Assembly (NCBI RefSeq): GCF_001540865.1
Contig: NC_033640.1
Coordinates: forward strand, 6,562,037-6,626,036
Direction: 5' to 3'
Source: Ananas comosus
Taxonomy: Eukaryota > Streptophyta > Magnoliopsida > Poales > Bromeliaceae
DNA: 64,000 bases
The position numbers were made by a program, and so were the translations under genes. Below the pieces are notes generated by a model. The model ran no database searches, was not told where the DNA came from, and saw only the letters and a list, made by a program, of their open reading frames with translations. This document shows, piece by piece, positions 1 to 13,000 of this stretch. The first letter of the stretch is position 1. Every line of letters starts with the position of its first letter.

Positions 1-900
1 AAATATGATCTCAACATATCTTTGGTGTATATTGAATCACAGGATGAATAAACCTGAAACCTGCGAATAACATGAGAATAGTTTACAGCGGTAGGCTCCG
101 ATGTTACTGGTCCTTCGTGAATTTATTCAGAGACGCGAAAAAGAAGCCCAATCTCTCTCTCTCTCTCTCCCCCCCTCTCCCACACCCCTCACAAGGCCAC
201 ACCCCCCGTCTGCGCCCTGCGGCCGCTCCTCTTCTCTCTCTCCCGCTCCCACACCACTCACGAGGCCGCATCCCCCCTGCGCCCTGCGGCCGCTCCTCCT
301 CTCTCTCCTTCTCGCACACCCCTCACGAGGCCGCACCCCCCGCGTGCGCCCTGCGGCCGCTCCTCTCCCTCTTCGTACGGAAAGGGCCACACCCCTTTCC
401 CTTGGTGTCGCCCTTCGCTTAAACGAGGCTCCGCGTCGCCCCTCTCTCAAACGAGGTTTTTTGAGACTCTTTTCTTCTTTTTTTTTTGCAACTCAAAAAT
501 TAGATCTACAATTTCTTGCGTTATCACAATTTTTTTGAAATAAATTTGACCCACTTTTTTTCCCTGATTTGTTCATTTTTTTTTTGAAATAAATTAGATC
601 TACAACTTATGAGGTATTCTGGTGATTTCGGTAACTTCAACCCACCTCGAAAAGCTCGTCCAACAACGGCAAGAAATTGAAATGAGAGGAAAATACGCGC
701 TCGCCCGGCCTCCAATGGCGCAACCACGACGCACGCACACTCGAGCGGCCCACCAAATCGACGTCAAAAATCTCCTGAGCTCGAGCCATGGTCTCCACCA
801 AGCACACGATTAAACTAAAGAGAGAGAAGAACAAGCGCTAATTATTCTCTCTCAGGTGGATAGATATGGGGGGAGTAGGTGGTGTGGATAACCACCAACC
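1..900. repeat. Upstream retroelement-like debris with CT tracts
   Basis: No gene is recognised. The stretch contains a pyrimidine-rich tract (150-480), two copies of AAATTAGATCTACAA near 495 and 588 around T runs, and GC-rich sequence at 600-850. It has the texture of degraded gypsy LTRs. Open frames here run through simple sequence and are not credible genes. Confidence 0.4.
181..381. repeat. 67-bp GC-rich tandem repeat, 3 copies
   Basis: The motif TGCGCCCTGCGGCCGCTCCT recurs at 211, 278 and 345, and CACACC(C/A)CTCACGAGGCC-like blocks recur at 181, 250 and 315. The period is about 67 bp and the copies are imperfect. Confidence 0.85.
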
Positions 901-939
901 AAAAAGACACTACCACCCCCACCAACTCAACAAGCCAGC

Positions 940-1130
940 TGGAGTACCGGCACCTGATTTGGTTATCGGTACTCGGCCTCTCAGCCCGCAAGCTCCCACA
1001 CAGGGTATTGGTACCAGCCCGATGCCATACCGGTACTCAGCATCAAATTGGCACAACCTGAGAGCATCAGTTCTAACCATACACTGGGGTACTGGTACTC
1101 CCCTGTATGGTACCGGTACTCAACACTGAA
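940..1130. repeat. Cluster of ACCGGTAC/GGTACC motifs
   Basis: Short variants of ACCGGTACTC and GGTACCGGTACT recur about seven times in 190 bp. This looks like part of an unclassified retroelement. No coding signal is seen. Confidence 0.4.
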
Positions 1131-1329
1131 GTCCTGCACTTTGCGGATTTCAGCGTCAGAACTCCACTCTTGCCTCGCGTCGAGTCTGTTTTGCATCCAT
1201 TTTGCGCCAAAACGACTCCGACTTGTCCCGACACTCTTAAGATGTGTCGGCAAGCCTCAGATATTGAAATCTCACTGGCAACCAAACATCAGGGATACTA
1301 CAATATGAATTTGACTTTAAAACCTTGAA

Positions 1330-1662
1330 ATGTTGAATTTAAAATCTGAACTGGAATTTAAATTTCATACTTCGAGGAATTGTCCAATAGTGTCCTATCT
1401 TCTCTTTATAGATGACTCCATTATATTCACCAACGGCTCAAAGAGCTCACTTAAAAATTGGACACAGTTTATCATAAAATATGAATCATCCTCAGGTCTG
1501 AAAATCAGCAGAGATAAGAGCTGTTTCATAATGGCAAAGAAAACTATACCTACAAGTGCTTCTATTGTTTCCTTGGCTCTCTTCCCTGATATACCTGAGC
1601 CTAAGGGTTTCCTTATTCAAAAGTATCATAAAATTAGTTTATTTTTTAGCACTAGTAGATAA
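1330..1662 (+). pseudogene. LINE-type reverse transcriptase fragment
   Basis: The frame encodes YLLFIDDSIIF followed by SSSGLKISRDKSCFIM. This matches the non-LTR retrotransposon RT core, in which F/YADD is the catalytic motif and SGLKINxxKS follows about 30 residues later. Here the motif is FIDD. Only this short piece survives; the ends are AT-rich unrelated sequence. Confidence 0.75.
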
Positions 1663-2320
1663 AGTAAAATTTAAAATTTAAAATCTAAATTTAAATATTA
1701 AAATTTAAAATTAAAACTAAAAACTTAAATTTAAATTTTAATATAAAATTTGAAATTCAAAACTTAAATTTAAAATTAAAATTTGACATTTAAAAATTAA
1801 AATTTAAAATAAAATTTAAAAATTTTAATTTTAATGAAAATTAAAATTAAAATTAAAAATTAAAATTAAAAATTAAAAATATAAAACCTAAAAGTTTAAA
1901 TTTCAAATTATAAATTTCAAGATTTAAATTTTATCTTAACTTTAAAATTTGGCCTTTAAAATTTTGAAAATTAAAATTTGAAAATTGATATTTAAAATTT
2001 AAAATTCAATATCTAAATTTAAAAATTTAAATGAATTTATAACTAAAATTTAAAAAATTAAAAATTAAAAATTATTATTTAATATTTGAAATATAAACAT
2101 TAAAATCTAAATTTAAGTTAAAAATTTGAATATAAAATTTATATTTATTTTTAAATTTGAATTCAAAATCAAAATCAGGTTGTTTTGATGGAACAAAAAA
2201 AAATCATATTTTAAGAAACAAATTTTAGCTATTTTTGATTTTGCATATTTAAAATAAAAAACTGATTTTAAAAATTAGAATTAAATTTTTTAATAATAAA
2301 TTATGAAATACTCTGGCACC
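1663..2320. repeat. AT-rich low-complexity block (TTTAAATTTTAAA type)
   Basis: More than 600 bp are built almost only from A and T in short TAAAATTTAAA variants, with no gene signal. Similar sequence resumes at 2480-2770. Confidence 0.9.
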
Positions 2321-2322
2321 CT

Positions 2323-2379
2323 GTTTGGATCGGATATAAAGGGAGGGATAAAGGGGTTATCCTCCCTTTATACCCAAAC
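2323..2379. repeat. Short hairpin (MITE-like)
   Basis: ATATAAAGGGAGG (2334-2346) and CCTCCCTTTATA (2361-2372) are inverted, bounded by GTTTGG and CCCAAAC. It sits between the two AT-rich blocks. Confidence 0.6.
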
Positions 2380-2479
2380 AAAAATTTGATATGGTGGGAA
2401 CCCAGTAAGGGTAGGAACAATAGTTCCCACCCGAATGGGAACAAGCTTGGCCACTTGGGTAGAGAGAGAGAGAGAGAAT

Positions 2480-2770
2480 TTTGTTTTAAAATTTAGAATT
2501 AAAATTTTATAATTTTAAAATTAAAATATAGAATTGTAAATTGTAAATTTTAAAGTTTAAAATTAAAAATTGATATTATAATTTTTTAAATTTTAAATTT
2601 GATATTTTATATATTTTAAATTTAAATTTGGTCTTAAATTTAAAATTTAAATTTATAAATTTGAATATTTAATTTTAAATTTTAATTTCAAATTTTAAAA
2701 TTAAAAGTTCAAATTTTTAACTTTAAATTATGAGTTAAATTAAAATTTAAATTTAATTATAGAAGTAATA
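2480..2770. repeat. Second AT-rich low-complexity block
   Basis: TTTAAATTTTAAAAT-type sequence follows a (GA)n run at 2461-2476. No gene signal. Confidence 0.85.
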
Positions 2771-2827
2771 TCATTATTTTCTATTTATAACCAACAACTA
2801 TTTTTCTTATTCCCAATAACCATCTAA

Positions 2828-3550
2828 GGGCTTTTTTTGCATTTAGCCCCCTGGCAAATTTTTATTTTAAAAATAGCCCTGTCAAAATTTAATTTGTAAA
2901 AATAGCCCTAGACCTGCCATGCAGGCGTCACGTCAGCGCCACGTGGGCGGAGCTGGGGGCGGTAGTTAAGGTAAACACGGTGAATGGTTCACCGTGTTTG
3001 GTACGTATTTTTTGTATATTGAAAAAAGAAATAGGGAATTTGTATTCCTTTTCTTCTCTTTTTCAAAAATCCGAATCCGAACCCGAAAATTAAATTAAAA
3101 TCCAAACCCGGATCCGAACCCGATAGATTTTAAAAATCCATACCCATATCCATATCTAACCAAAAACTCGAAACCCGAACCTGAACCCAGCGGGTTTTAA
3201 AAATCTATACCGTTGGATGAAAATCTAAAAAATAAAAATTATTAAATATTTTATATATTGTATAATATATATATATATATATATATAATTTATTCGGATT
3301 TGGATTCGGATAACATTTCGGATATTCGTACCTATTGACATCTTTACTCCCTATTCCTCTTTTCAATAAAAATACGTACTACATGGTGAATGGTTTACCG
3401 TGTTCAACTTAACACACGGTCCCGGCCTTGCCCGCGTGGCGTTGACGTGACGTCTGCGTGGCAGGCCCAGGGCCATTTTTGCAAATTAAATTTTGACGGG
3501 GCTAATTTGAAAATAAAAATTTGTCAGTGGACTAAATGCAAAAAAAGCCC
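2828..3550. mobile_element. Mutator-like non-autonomous element (MULE)
   Basis: The ends are long inverted repeats of about 175 bp (2828-3006 and 3376-3550) starting GGGCTTTTTTTGCATTTAG. The flanking 9-mers ACCATCTAA (2819-2827) and ACTATCTAA (3551-3559) differ at one base, the 9-bp duplication typical of Mutator-like elements. The core holds CCGAACCCG-rich sequence and a (TA)n run at 3257-3288. No transposase is present. A CACGTG G-box lies in the left arm at 2940-2945. The right end is about 370 bp upstream of the NUP188 ATG. Confidence 0.85.
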
Positions 3551-3719
3551 ACTATCTAAATATAATTTTTCTAATTTCAGCTTATACTCATATTTTTATC
3601 CAAATAAAAAAATATTTTTATTCTTATAAAAATTTATACTCGTATCTATTTTTTGTATAACTAGTTCCTACTAATTTTCGAACTAAACGAACCCTGAAGG
3701 AGAAATTACTTTTGTTTTA

Positions 3720-3924
3720 AAATGACTTTTCACTATTTAGGCGGAACACCAACGAACCCTCTTGACGCAACGTGCCCCGTTTTTGGTCGAAAGAGCAAAG
3801 CGGGAAATAGGAGGAGCAAAACCCTGAAAATAGAAAGAGCAAAACCCTGGGAGCTCGCTCTCACCTCTTCCTTCTCCCCCTCTAGGGTTTCGGCATTTCG
3901 CGAGCGTCCGAAGCTTTGTCGCCC
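3720..3924 (+). promoter_or_regulatory. NUP188: NUP188 proximal promoter and 5' leader
   Basis: This is the short stretch between the AT-rich 3' flank of the MULE and the start codon. It holds two copies of GAGCAAAACCCTG (3814-3826 and 3837-3849) and TAGGGTTT at 3883-3890, the reverse complement of the telo-box AAACCCTA. It also has a pyrimidine-rich CT tract at 3861-3882. Telo-boxes and CT-rich leaders are common at plant housekeeping genes. No convincing TATA box is seen. The transcription start is not determined. Confidence 0.5.
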
Positions 3925-4098
3925 ATGGCGAGCGCCGCGGCGGCCACCACCCAAGCGGCGGCGACGGCGACGGCGACGGCGGCGACGGCGACGACGAACC
4001 CTAAACTCGTGGATGAATCCCTCTGGTGGGATCCCTTCGTCCTCCTCTACGACGACCTCGACCGAGCCCCTCTCTCCGACGAGCTTCCTCACGTTCTG
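3925..4098 (+). CDS. NUP188: NUP188 exon 1 (residues 1-58)
   Basis: The exon begins with a GC-rich low-complexity Ala/Thr stretch (residues 2-24, a GCGACG repeat) and then the conserved segment with SLWWDPF and LSDELP. It ends in phase 0 before GTACAC. The Ala/Thr run is probably lineage-specific and unstructured. Confidence 0.93.
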
Positions 4099-7000
4099 GT
4101 ACACATACGCCTCTCTCTTCACTTTCCCCTACCCTACGATCTGTCTTATACGTCAAGTAGTGAGTTGATCTACAAGCGCTTCCGATTTCTTGCAGGTTAA
4201 CAAGATCAAGAACAACCGCTCCTGGTTCTTGGAATCCCTCACGCGCTTTAAACCCCCGAACGAGGTATCGAGGAGAGCTCTTGATTCCCCCGAGTTGATT
4301 CTAGGGTCGCAGCGCTTGGTCATAAAGGCCGAGCTCAAAGAAACCGCCCTCCGCGCTAGCAAATGCCTGGTAGTTAATGCAGCTTTTGATTCTTTTCTGA
4401 TTCAGTAGTAGGATGTGCTTTTTGCAATCTTTACTTGTGATTGTAGTTTGCCAGTTAAACGAAATTCTGGTAAATTAGGCAAGATGGATAATAATTGGCT
4501 GAATTACACTATCATGCACTTCCCTATAGTTTTTTTTTTCCCATTTTCTTCACCCTGCTCTTTTTTTATTTTCAGAACTATCGTTTTTTGTCAATCTCTA
4601 TACTACTAGCAATAAACCTATTAGTTTAGATGGAAGCTAGCAACTCCATTAAAAAGCACTGATTGAAAGTAGCAGAACATATATGCAGCTTATTTTGACA
4701 AGAAAAAAGGAAACAATTATAAATAGCAAGAAAAATAATTGAATTTTATAATTTGATAGAAGCTTTCAAGGCATCTTTGTAGGGGGGCTCATTTTCCTTT
4801 CATTCCTACTATCTAACTGATGCCTCTTAATAGAGTTGTTTGTATCTTTCTAAATAATAGATATGCAGTGTGGTGTGGAGATTGGAGAGAAAATAACAAT
4901 TTATCTATTTAGTGATGTGTTTGAGAAGAGAAAATAGTGTAGGGTAGTAAATGAGAATAAATGTATAGTATAATGTAAAGATTGATAAAAAAAGGGATAA
5001 TTCAATTGTGTCTCGGAAAAAAAAAATAGCAGTGTGGCAATTGAAAATAACACTATATTGTAGTAGGATATAATAAACCCGGTAATAGTTTGATCAGTAA
5101 AAAGATAAATACACTATGTAGAAGAATTTTGGCAATAAAACTTCTCAAGCTATCATATTTCCTTGTAGAGGAAATGATTTTAGAAAGATAGCATATAATT
5201 CCTCTAAAGGCAAGTAATTAACAAAATTATGGACAAGTTTGAATATGGTTCATATTTCATAGCTACTTCAGACCATGGTGCTTTTCATCAATGCTTATGT
5301 GGTAATAAATAATTTGAAGAATTATTTAGACAATATAAAAAAATCTTGAGAATCAATAAATTCTTGAAGAAAGTGGGATTATCTTGTAATTCTTGTTACT
5401 ATGCTTCTCATGTCAATATGTAAAGTAGGTTATGAATTTTATGTGTTTTTAATTGTTGGAGTCTTGGAGATGAACTTGAACTTTTCTATTAATCATGAAT
5501 AGTGGAACATGAACCATAAATTAGAATGGAACACAAGAGTCCTTGGATATGGAGTTTTTAAACTTAACGGTGGTTTTAATGAACTCTAGGAAAACTGGAA
5601 GGACGTGCGAACAACGATTTTGAGTCTTGAGTTTGCAGCTCAATATTTGATAACTTTTCCATCTCTTAGATAGCTATTTATTTAAATTCGCCTATTGAAA
5701 ATTTCTTTTCTTGGGTGATTTTGCTCATTTTTGCCTTTAGATCACTTTTTTATCAAACTTTTTTTTTGCGGGGGGGGGGGGGGGGGGGGGGGGGGGGAGG
5801 GTATTTTGTACCAATTAGTTGCCAGATCTACATAATCACATTCACAAATTTTGACAATAAAGGGTATAAACATGGGGTGCTCTTTTTATCTACATTCAGA
5901 TTGTAGTCTATAAATGTAAACTGCTTTTTGATATCATATGGTGGTATAGCAATTTCTACTTTTAATGCGTGTAATGAAACTTAATGAAACTGATTTTTTT
6001 CTTTTGTTTGTTTAAATAAAGGTGTGAACTAAATGGTTTTGCTTTTTCTAGAATTTAGATGAGGTGCAAACATACATTATTGTTGAAAGATCCTTGGAGT
6101 TCATTATACCTGTTGACGATATCGATGGTCAGGCGCTTTTGCATTCGGTGAGTAATTTCCTGAGTACTTCTCTTTACTGCTGCTTTTTAACCGTATGTTC
6201 TCTCATATGAATCTTACTGGTTAAAAATATTAATATAATCAAAATTATGTTTTCTAAAAGTAATTTACCATATGTATTCAAAATGTGAGCTCAATTTTGT
6301 TCTCTTTGGTGTCATAAATGAGACCTGGCCTATTGTTTTTAAAGTTGAGAAATGCAAATGCTTTCTATTCTACAAGGTCGATTGTTTGCTTTGAACATTA
6401 TAATTCTTAGACTTTTGCAAAATCGAGTTGACGCACTTTTTGTGTAGGAGCTTCTAAACAATGAGTTGGACCAATATCATGAATTATGGTAGTGTATTTA
6501 CTATTTAGAGATCGAATCTAGTGTTTTGGTGCTTACAAGGCCATTTTATTTTTATCTGCAGTCATTTTTTTCCCTCTCTAAAGCTTGACTGCTAAGTCTA
6601 GGAAACCACTATGATGTTTGAATATTTTTGATATGCGGTCACTTTGATCATGTTTCAAATACCATTCTGATTGATGTTAAGAGGTCCATAATTTTCATCA
6701 GCAAGCTTCTTATTCTCTGAACCACATCCCAAACATTTTAAATCTGCCTATAATGAATTTTATGACAATTGGAAGATTTCTTGATAAAGATATACTAAAG
6801 CTTTATAATGTGCATGATTTGCTATTAGTTTTGATGCATTATTTGTAAGGGCCAAGGATTGCCATGTCAATGGCATAGCTGTTGCCGGTATGCTAGCATT
6901 ATGGCACGACACAACAATACATTGGCATTCGTTGGCACATGTTTTTTTGGTTAAATTTTCTCTTGAAAATTTAGTTTTTTAGAGTGCTTCAATACATCTA

Positions 7001-10000
7001 ATGGCTATCAAAATGGTTTATGTATCGTATCTCACACTATTCTGTAAGAATAGTCCATTGTTTGCATTGAAAATCGTAATCCTAAGAGTTGTGCAAAATC
7101 CAACTGATGCACTTTTTGTGTAGGAGCTTCCATATAATGAATTGGACCTATCTCGTGAATTATAGTAGTGTATGTAGAGATCAAAGCTTGTGTTTTGATG
7201 CTTTTAAGCTCATTTTTACAATTTTTATCCACATCCTCTCGTAAACTTGATTGCCCGAGTCTAGAAAACCACTATGATGTTTGGATATTTTTGACAAGCT
7301 ATCTCACTTTGATCATGTTTCTAATACCATTCGAATGGACGTTAAGAGGTCAATAAATTTGACCAGTTGACCTCTCATTCTCTGAACCGCATCCTAAACG
7401 TTTTAAATCCATCTGTAATCAATCTTATGATGATCGGTGGATTGCATGGTAAAGATGAACTAAAGTTGTATAATGTGCTTGATTTGTTGTTACTTTTGAT
7501 GCATTATTTGTAAGGACTAAGGATTGTCGTGTCACTGGCAAGGCCTGTGCCGTTGCCAGTGCCAGGATGACACAGTCACACAGCGGTATGGGACGTGCCA
7601 ATGTCGGCACGCTCACTTGCCAATGGCACACAATTGGCACATTGGCACATTGGCGTTCATTGGCATGGGTTTTAATTAAAATTTTCTAAAAAATTTAGTG
7701 TTTTGGTGTGTTTAAATATATCTAATAGCTATAAAAATGGTTTATATATTATATTTCACACAATTTAGTGATAATAGGGTCCTAAACATCTTAATAATTA
7801 AAAAAAATCATTTTACATATGTTATGAAAGTATATGCATGAAACCAAAACAAAAAAAATAATAAGGATGAAAATTTATAGAAAAAACACTACCATGTGTA
7901 AATTCACTAGGTCTAAATGATGAAAGAAATTGCAAAAGTTCTTATTTTTATTTTATTCCACTACCAGTTTGTCTTATTATGTAATGGAACTTACTAATTA
8001 CTCAAAATGTTAGTATATTTACAAGATCTATATATTTTAAGTATGCAAAAACTTATGTAAATCTTTTTACCTCAAAAATCTCGAAAAGATCTCAAAAAAG
8101 CAAAAAAACTATTTTGTCGATATTGTATTGGTATGACCACGTGCCACATGCCGACATGGTCTCGGCATGGTACAAAATGGTGGCATTGGGTGGCATGGGC
8201 AATTCTTGGTGTTAAATTACGTGAAAATAACCATTATTCTCCAAAAACTTAAGCTACAGAGAACGATGTCTTTAATATTTGTATTCTACGCTCCCCCTCA
8301 TGTTTGGGTTCAGGAGTTTTTGATAGGCCCAGATGCGGAATTGAATTAAATAGGAGTAAATATAACCAAGCCACGATAAGAAGTCGTAAGAACTCTCTTA
8401 AAGTAATCAACCGATCAACAAGGTCAAATCTCAAAGAAGTGATAAATCAAGTATAACTTGTCCTACTCTACATGTCATATGTTAATTGATGATGTAAATT
8501 AGTTATGATCACCATGAAGCATACAAAGAGACAACTAGGAGAATAGCTGACATGAAAGATAGCTAAGCATGTAAAGAAGTGGTGTCATCATACGTTGTAC
8601 TAAACAAATGTGACAGAGCGATTGAAACATAAAGGAAATCCGAGTAAATTCAGCCATACCGACATCCGAATTGAAGCACACCTCTAATCTAAATACTCGA
8701 GTCCTCGACTCGACTAGCCTCTAGGCATTACTTGGACCTAATCAAGATCCACAAGGGCCACTCTTAGTACCCTATATGTGTTATCAACACTAGCCACGAC
8801 ATGTCCACGACACAACACGGGGCATTCAAAACATCAGTCCCATTTACTTATTTTTTGAAATCGACTGGTTACCAAACCGGCACATCAGGTCACTGAAATA
8901 GCCCTTGAAGGGTCCTGAATCATGCCGTACATCTCCACAACCAAACCGTTGTTCCAAAACGCACCATTTTAGGTGTCGGGACAGTCACGAAATTTGTATT
9001 TTGAAAAGGGCTATGGCCTCGAAATTAGGTTGTATTAGGCTTTGGAATGCCTTTTTTCGGCATTGGAACTAAACCACAACGCCCTTGTTGCCACTAGGGG
9101 CTTAATCAGGTTGGCAAGCCAACAAGGCTCAGCCACTAATTGTGGATAGCGACTACGTCGGTTTCACGAATTCGGGACTGAAACCTCGCATTACCAACCA
9201 GTTACGACATTTTATGCATTGAATTGCACCACTTCAGCCTCGTAAGGGTTTCCGGGCCTTGGACCACCAGTTCAAATGTCAATCAACGAAGATTGACGTT
9301 GCCCATTATACTACATGTGAAAAGCGTCGAAACGGCCAATTATGCCAAAACACAAGCAATAATAAAATTTTGTGATAACGAAATCGACTTTAGGGCACAT
9401 TACCCAAACTTCCACGAATGGGAAGCCAACAAGCTGCGCGAGGAGGTCGACATGGTTTGGGTCAATCACGCACAAGATTTGAGCCTTGTTAACGGTCGTC
9501 GACGACGGGGGAGGAAACTATGGCTACGTAGAGAGGACTTGGATACAACTGGCAGCACCACGACAGGACTAGGGAGGAGTAGCCCCAAGGGAGGGGTCCA
9601 AGGGGCCGTGCATTGCCGGGATGAGGTTGCAGCAGCGGTTGCTGGTTGAAAGAAGAGATCCCGACCACGGGCTTGAAGAGGGAGCAGCTACCTAGTCGTA
9701 GGGAGCAAGAAAAGGGAATCGGCGATAGGCTCGGCCTTGGGGGAGGCTGAGTGCGGCTGAGGAGGTGTTGGTTGCTTGAAGGAAGGTGTCTTGGTGGTGG
9801 GGAGGCTGAAGAAGGGAGGCTGACTGCTGGGCTAACTCGAGAGGCCAAGAAAGCCATGGTTACTGCTCTATTTCGGCTGATCCAAATGGTGAGGGAAGTT
9901 GGCCAAGCGGTGGTGCGCCAAGAGGTGGTGCTCGTGTGGGACGCGGCAATAGGAGAGGGATTCGTGGCTAAAGAAGAGAGAAAGGGAAGGTGGCTAGGGT

Positions 10001-13000
10001 TTTCAAGAAGAGAAAACCCTAATTTTCTTTTTTGCCGCCTTATATACGTCTTGCGGTGAAATCACGCCGGAGCTCCCAAACTTAAAGAAACTTTGCTCCG
10101 CACAATCTTTTCTTTGCCAACTTGCGTATTGACCCTTCTGCTTCCCAAAGAATTGGAAAAAATCATATTAAATGATAGCCCTTTATACACTATGGTCCTC
10201 CGAAAAATTTAACATTTACAAAATAGCCTCTGTTTCTACAAGAATTGTTTGGCGAAATACAAGGCAATCTTACCTCGAGCCAACCTATCAAAATCTTACC
10301 TCAAGCCAACCTATCAAAATCTTACCTCAAGCCAACCTATCGATGGAATATACGTGCCAAATAAATGATAGTTCATAAATGTGGATATAATCAATGAAAT
10401 CGGAAATAGCTGGTACTTAAGATAAAGTGAGAAAAATGTCTAACTGAAGTAAGGAGTTAGTTTTTAAAGAATCTGGGTAAATGTTGCCATTAGTTAATTC
10501 GTTTGTTGTCGTGCTTAGTTTTCTTCGTGTCCCGTTCAGTTTGTCTTTCTAAAACTACACATGAAAGGCACACCTGAAATGTGCTTTATGTCTGCATACT
10601 AGGCTAATTTTATTACTTCAAAAGTTCTAGCTTTCTGTTCAATGTGTTTTAATCGCATATGATGTGGGCATAAAAATCAATCAATCATATGAAAATGGAT
10701 GCAATAGTAGATTTTGGAATTTGTATAAGTTTGGAATCTTTGGATTGGGAGTGACAAGATGGAAATTTCTAGGAGCCAGTTAACGAAAGATAAGTGAAAT
10801 AATAGTAAAGTTAACGTGAGAATAAGAGTGCATATAAGTAGGAGCCTTTTTTTTTGGTGAGAAATTCCATTTATGTAGATGGGAGGTTTCAACAAATCCA
10901 ATAAAAAGAAAGGATTACCAAAACAATCCAAGCCTCACATGTCCCCTCCCTGTCCCCTCCATGTACAATCAAAAATCAAGTACAATCAAATTCAAGTATG
11001 TACCCCACCATCGGAGCTAAATCTCACACTACTATCCCTACCATTGCACCTGAAAGGAATATAGTATCCTTGCAAAATGCTTTGAACCCCTACGTCATGC
11101 CATCTATTGCAGTTCCTAGCAACTGAGGGATCCTCTTCTTGTGAAAAATTTGTTGGGAACTTATCTGTGATAATTTTGTCAGGAGCAATCTAGTAACATA
11201 AGCATAACCCGCATCCATCACTCTAATTGCAATTATGAGAGTCAGTATGTTATCTCCCAATTGTTGGAATGTTATTTGTTGCTGCTTAGAGAATTTTGTT
11301 AAGTACAACTCTGCTTTATATTTCTTTGAGTCTTTTGTTATACAGCCTGCTTATATTGGACCATCATGTTGTTCTTATTTCAAATTCGCCATAACTACTT
11401 CCAGCCAATAAACTTGCCATATGCCTTCCTATGAAGTTAAACTTTTTGCAATTTTTATGCCCATTAGTTTTGCTTTTGTCTTGCTTCAATCAAGTTCTAT
11501 AAAAAATAGTCAAAAAATAGTCAAGTGTTTTTTGGTTATGCCTTTGTTGTTGGTGTTTCCAATGATTGTAGTCTTTTTTATTGATCTTGCATTGCGTTTG
11601 ACACTTCTTTTACAAATTTGAAGGTGTTGTCACAATATTACCTTGAGCGGCAATGCTTGCTGAAGTGTGTCAGGAAAATCCTCGTGCATGCCTGTAAGTC
11701 TTTGAAGTTGCTGGATATATACAAATTACTGGATTATGTCTCTTCATATTTTCTGGTGCGAAGTGCAATATGAATAGCATACAATCATTGGAAGTAGTTT
11801 TGAAAGACATGTTTGTAGTTCTTTCTTGTAGGAATATTATTACCCTACAACCAAGGTTTAAAGCGCCGTCCCGTGCCGTGCGGCACGGGGCGGCACGTAC
11901 CGTGCCGGTATAGGGAGGGTCTCGGACACCCCCCGTGCCACGGCACGCAGCGCTGTGTCGCACAAGATAGAGCAGCACGGCGCGGCGTGCCACGACACAA
12001 TGCCGTGCCTGCACTGTGCTAATTTTTTTTTGCTTTTTTTTGTTTTTTTTCTTTTTGTTTTGTTCTTTGGGATATCCAAAGTATTCTGGGTATTCCACGC
12101 TCCCCCCAAAGACATTGCAAATAAAAAATTTACTTATTAGGTACGTTAAAAAAATTATAATTTAATTTTTTTTGTTTATCAATATACGGACAAAAGATTT
12201 GTCCAAGCCCTCCGCTTCCACCATAGATATCTATTTTTTCTTTACAAATTATTTTATTAAAATTTATCGCACCGCGAAATTTTTGGCGAATTAAGGGAAC
12301 AAAATCGAACTCAATAAACAAATTTTAAGCCGCATCAAACATAAAATTTTATTTTTGCACTAGAAGTTTGAAAATACTAATAAAATTAAAAGCCAAATTA
12401 AATCAATTACTTAAATTTATTTAATTTATTTGTCATATAATTTATTGCTTAATTTTTTTGATAGATCTACTATTTTTTAAAAAAATTAATGAAAAAATAA
12501 TTATTTTTCAAATGCTTTGTAAAATAATTTTTAAAATAATTTTTTTGTATTTTATAAAAGAAAGACTGTAATATGGTCAAAAGAAATAAAGAAAAAGAAG
12601 ATGTTTTTGCATTTAAAAAATTCTAACTTGTAAAAATTTCTATTCTGCATTAGGTATAATTGTACTTTACATACAAAAAAGCTTACAAATATGTTAATTG
12701 ATGAGTATAGTAAGCTATACATAGCAAATATTCATAATTTTTTGATTAAAATTTTCGAAATAATATTATAAGAGCTTATTGGAACCAAAAAAATTGAAAT
12801 AAGTCCGTGCCAAAGCGTGCCAGTAGGAGGACGTGCGTATCCATCGGCACGCAAGCGTACAATGTATCGGCACGAAAGCGTGCTGGTGCCGTACCGTACT
12901 AGGCAGATAGCGGCACGCTTCCGTGCCACGACACTTTAAACCTTGCTTGCAACTATTGATTGGTTCTTAGCTATTTAGAGAATAGGAATGTGTTCAAATT

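Larger units (their letters stand above)
6148..11623 (+). other. Intron 3 of NUP188
   Basis: The intron contains a tandem duplication (6361-7740), a GGCA-rich element (about 7515-8210), a long LTR-like repeat on the minus strand (about 8270-10140) and a 26-bp tandem repeat (10266-10341). From 10350 to 11623 I see only AT-rich intron sequence. Confidence 0.8.

Noticed and set aside
3722..4168. Open frames overlapping NUP188 exon 1 (poly-Arg on both strands)
   Set aside because: They are shadows of the GCGACG repeat in exon 1 and of the leader; the family match is in the frame starting at 3925.
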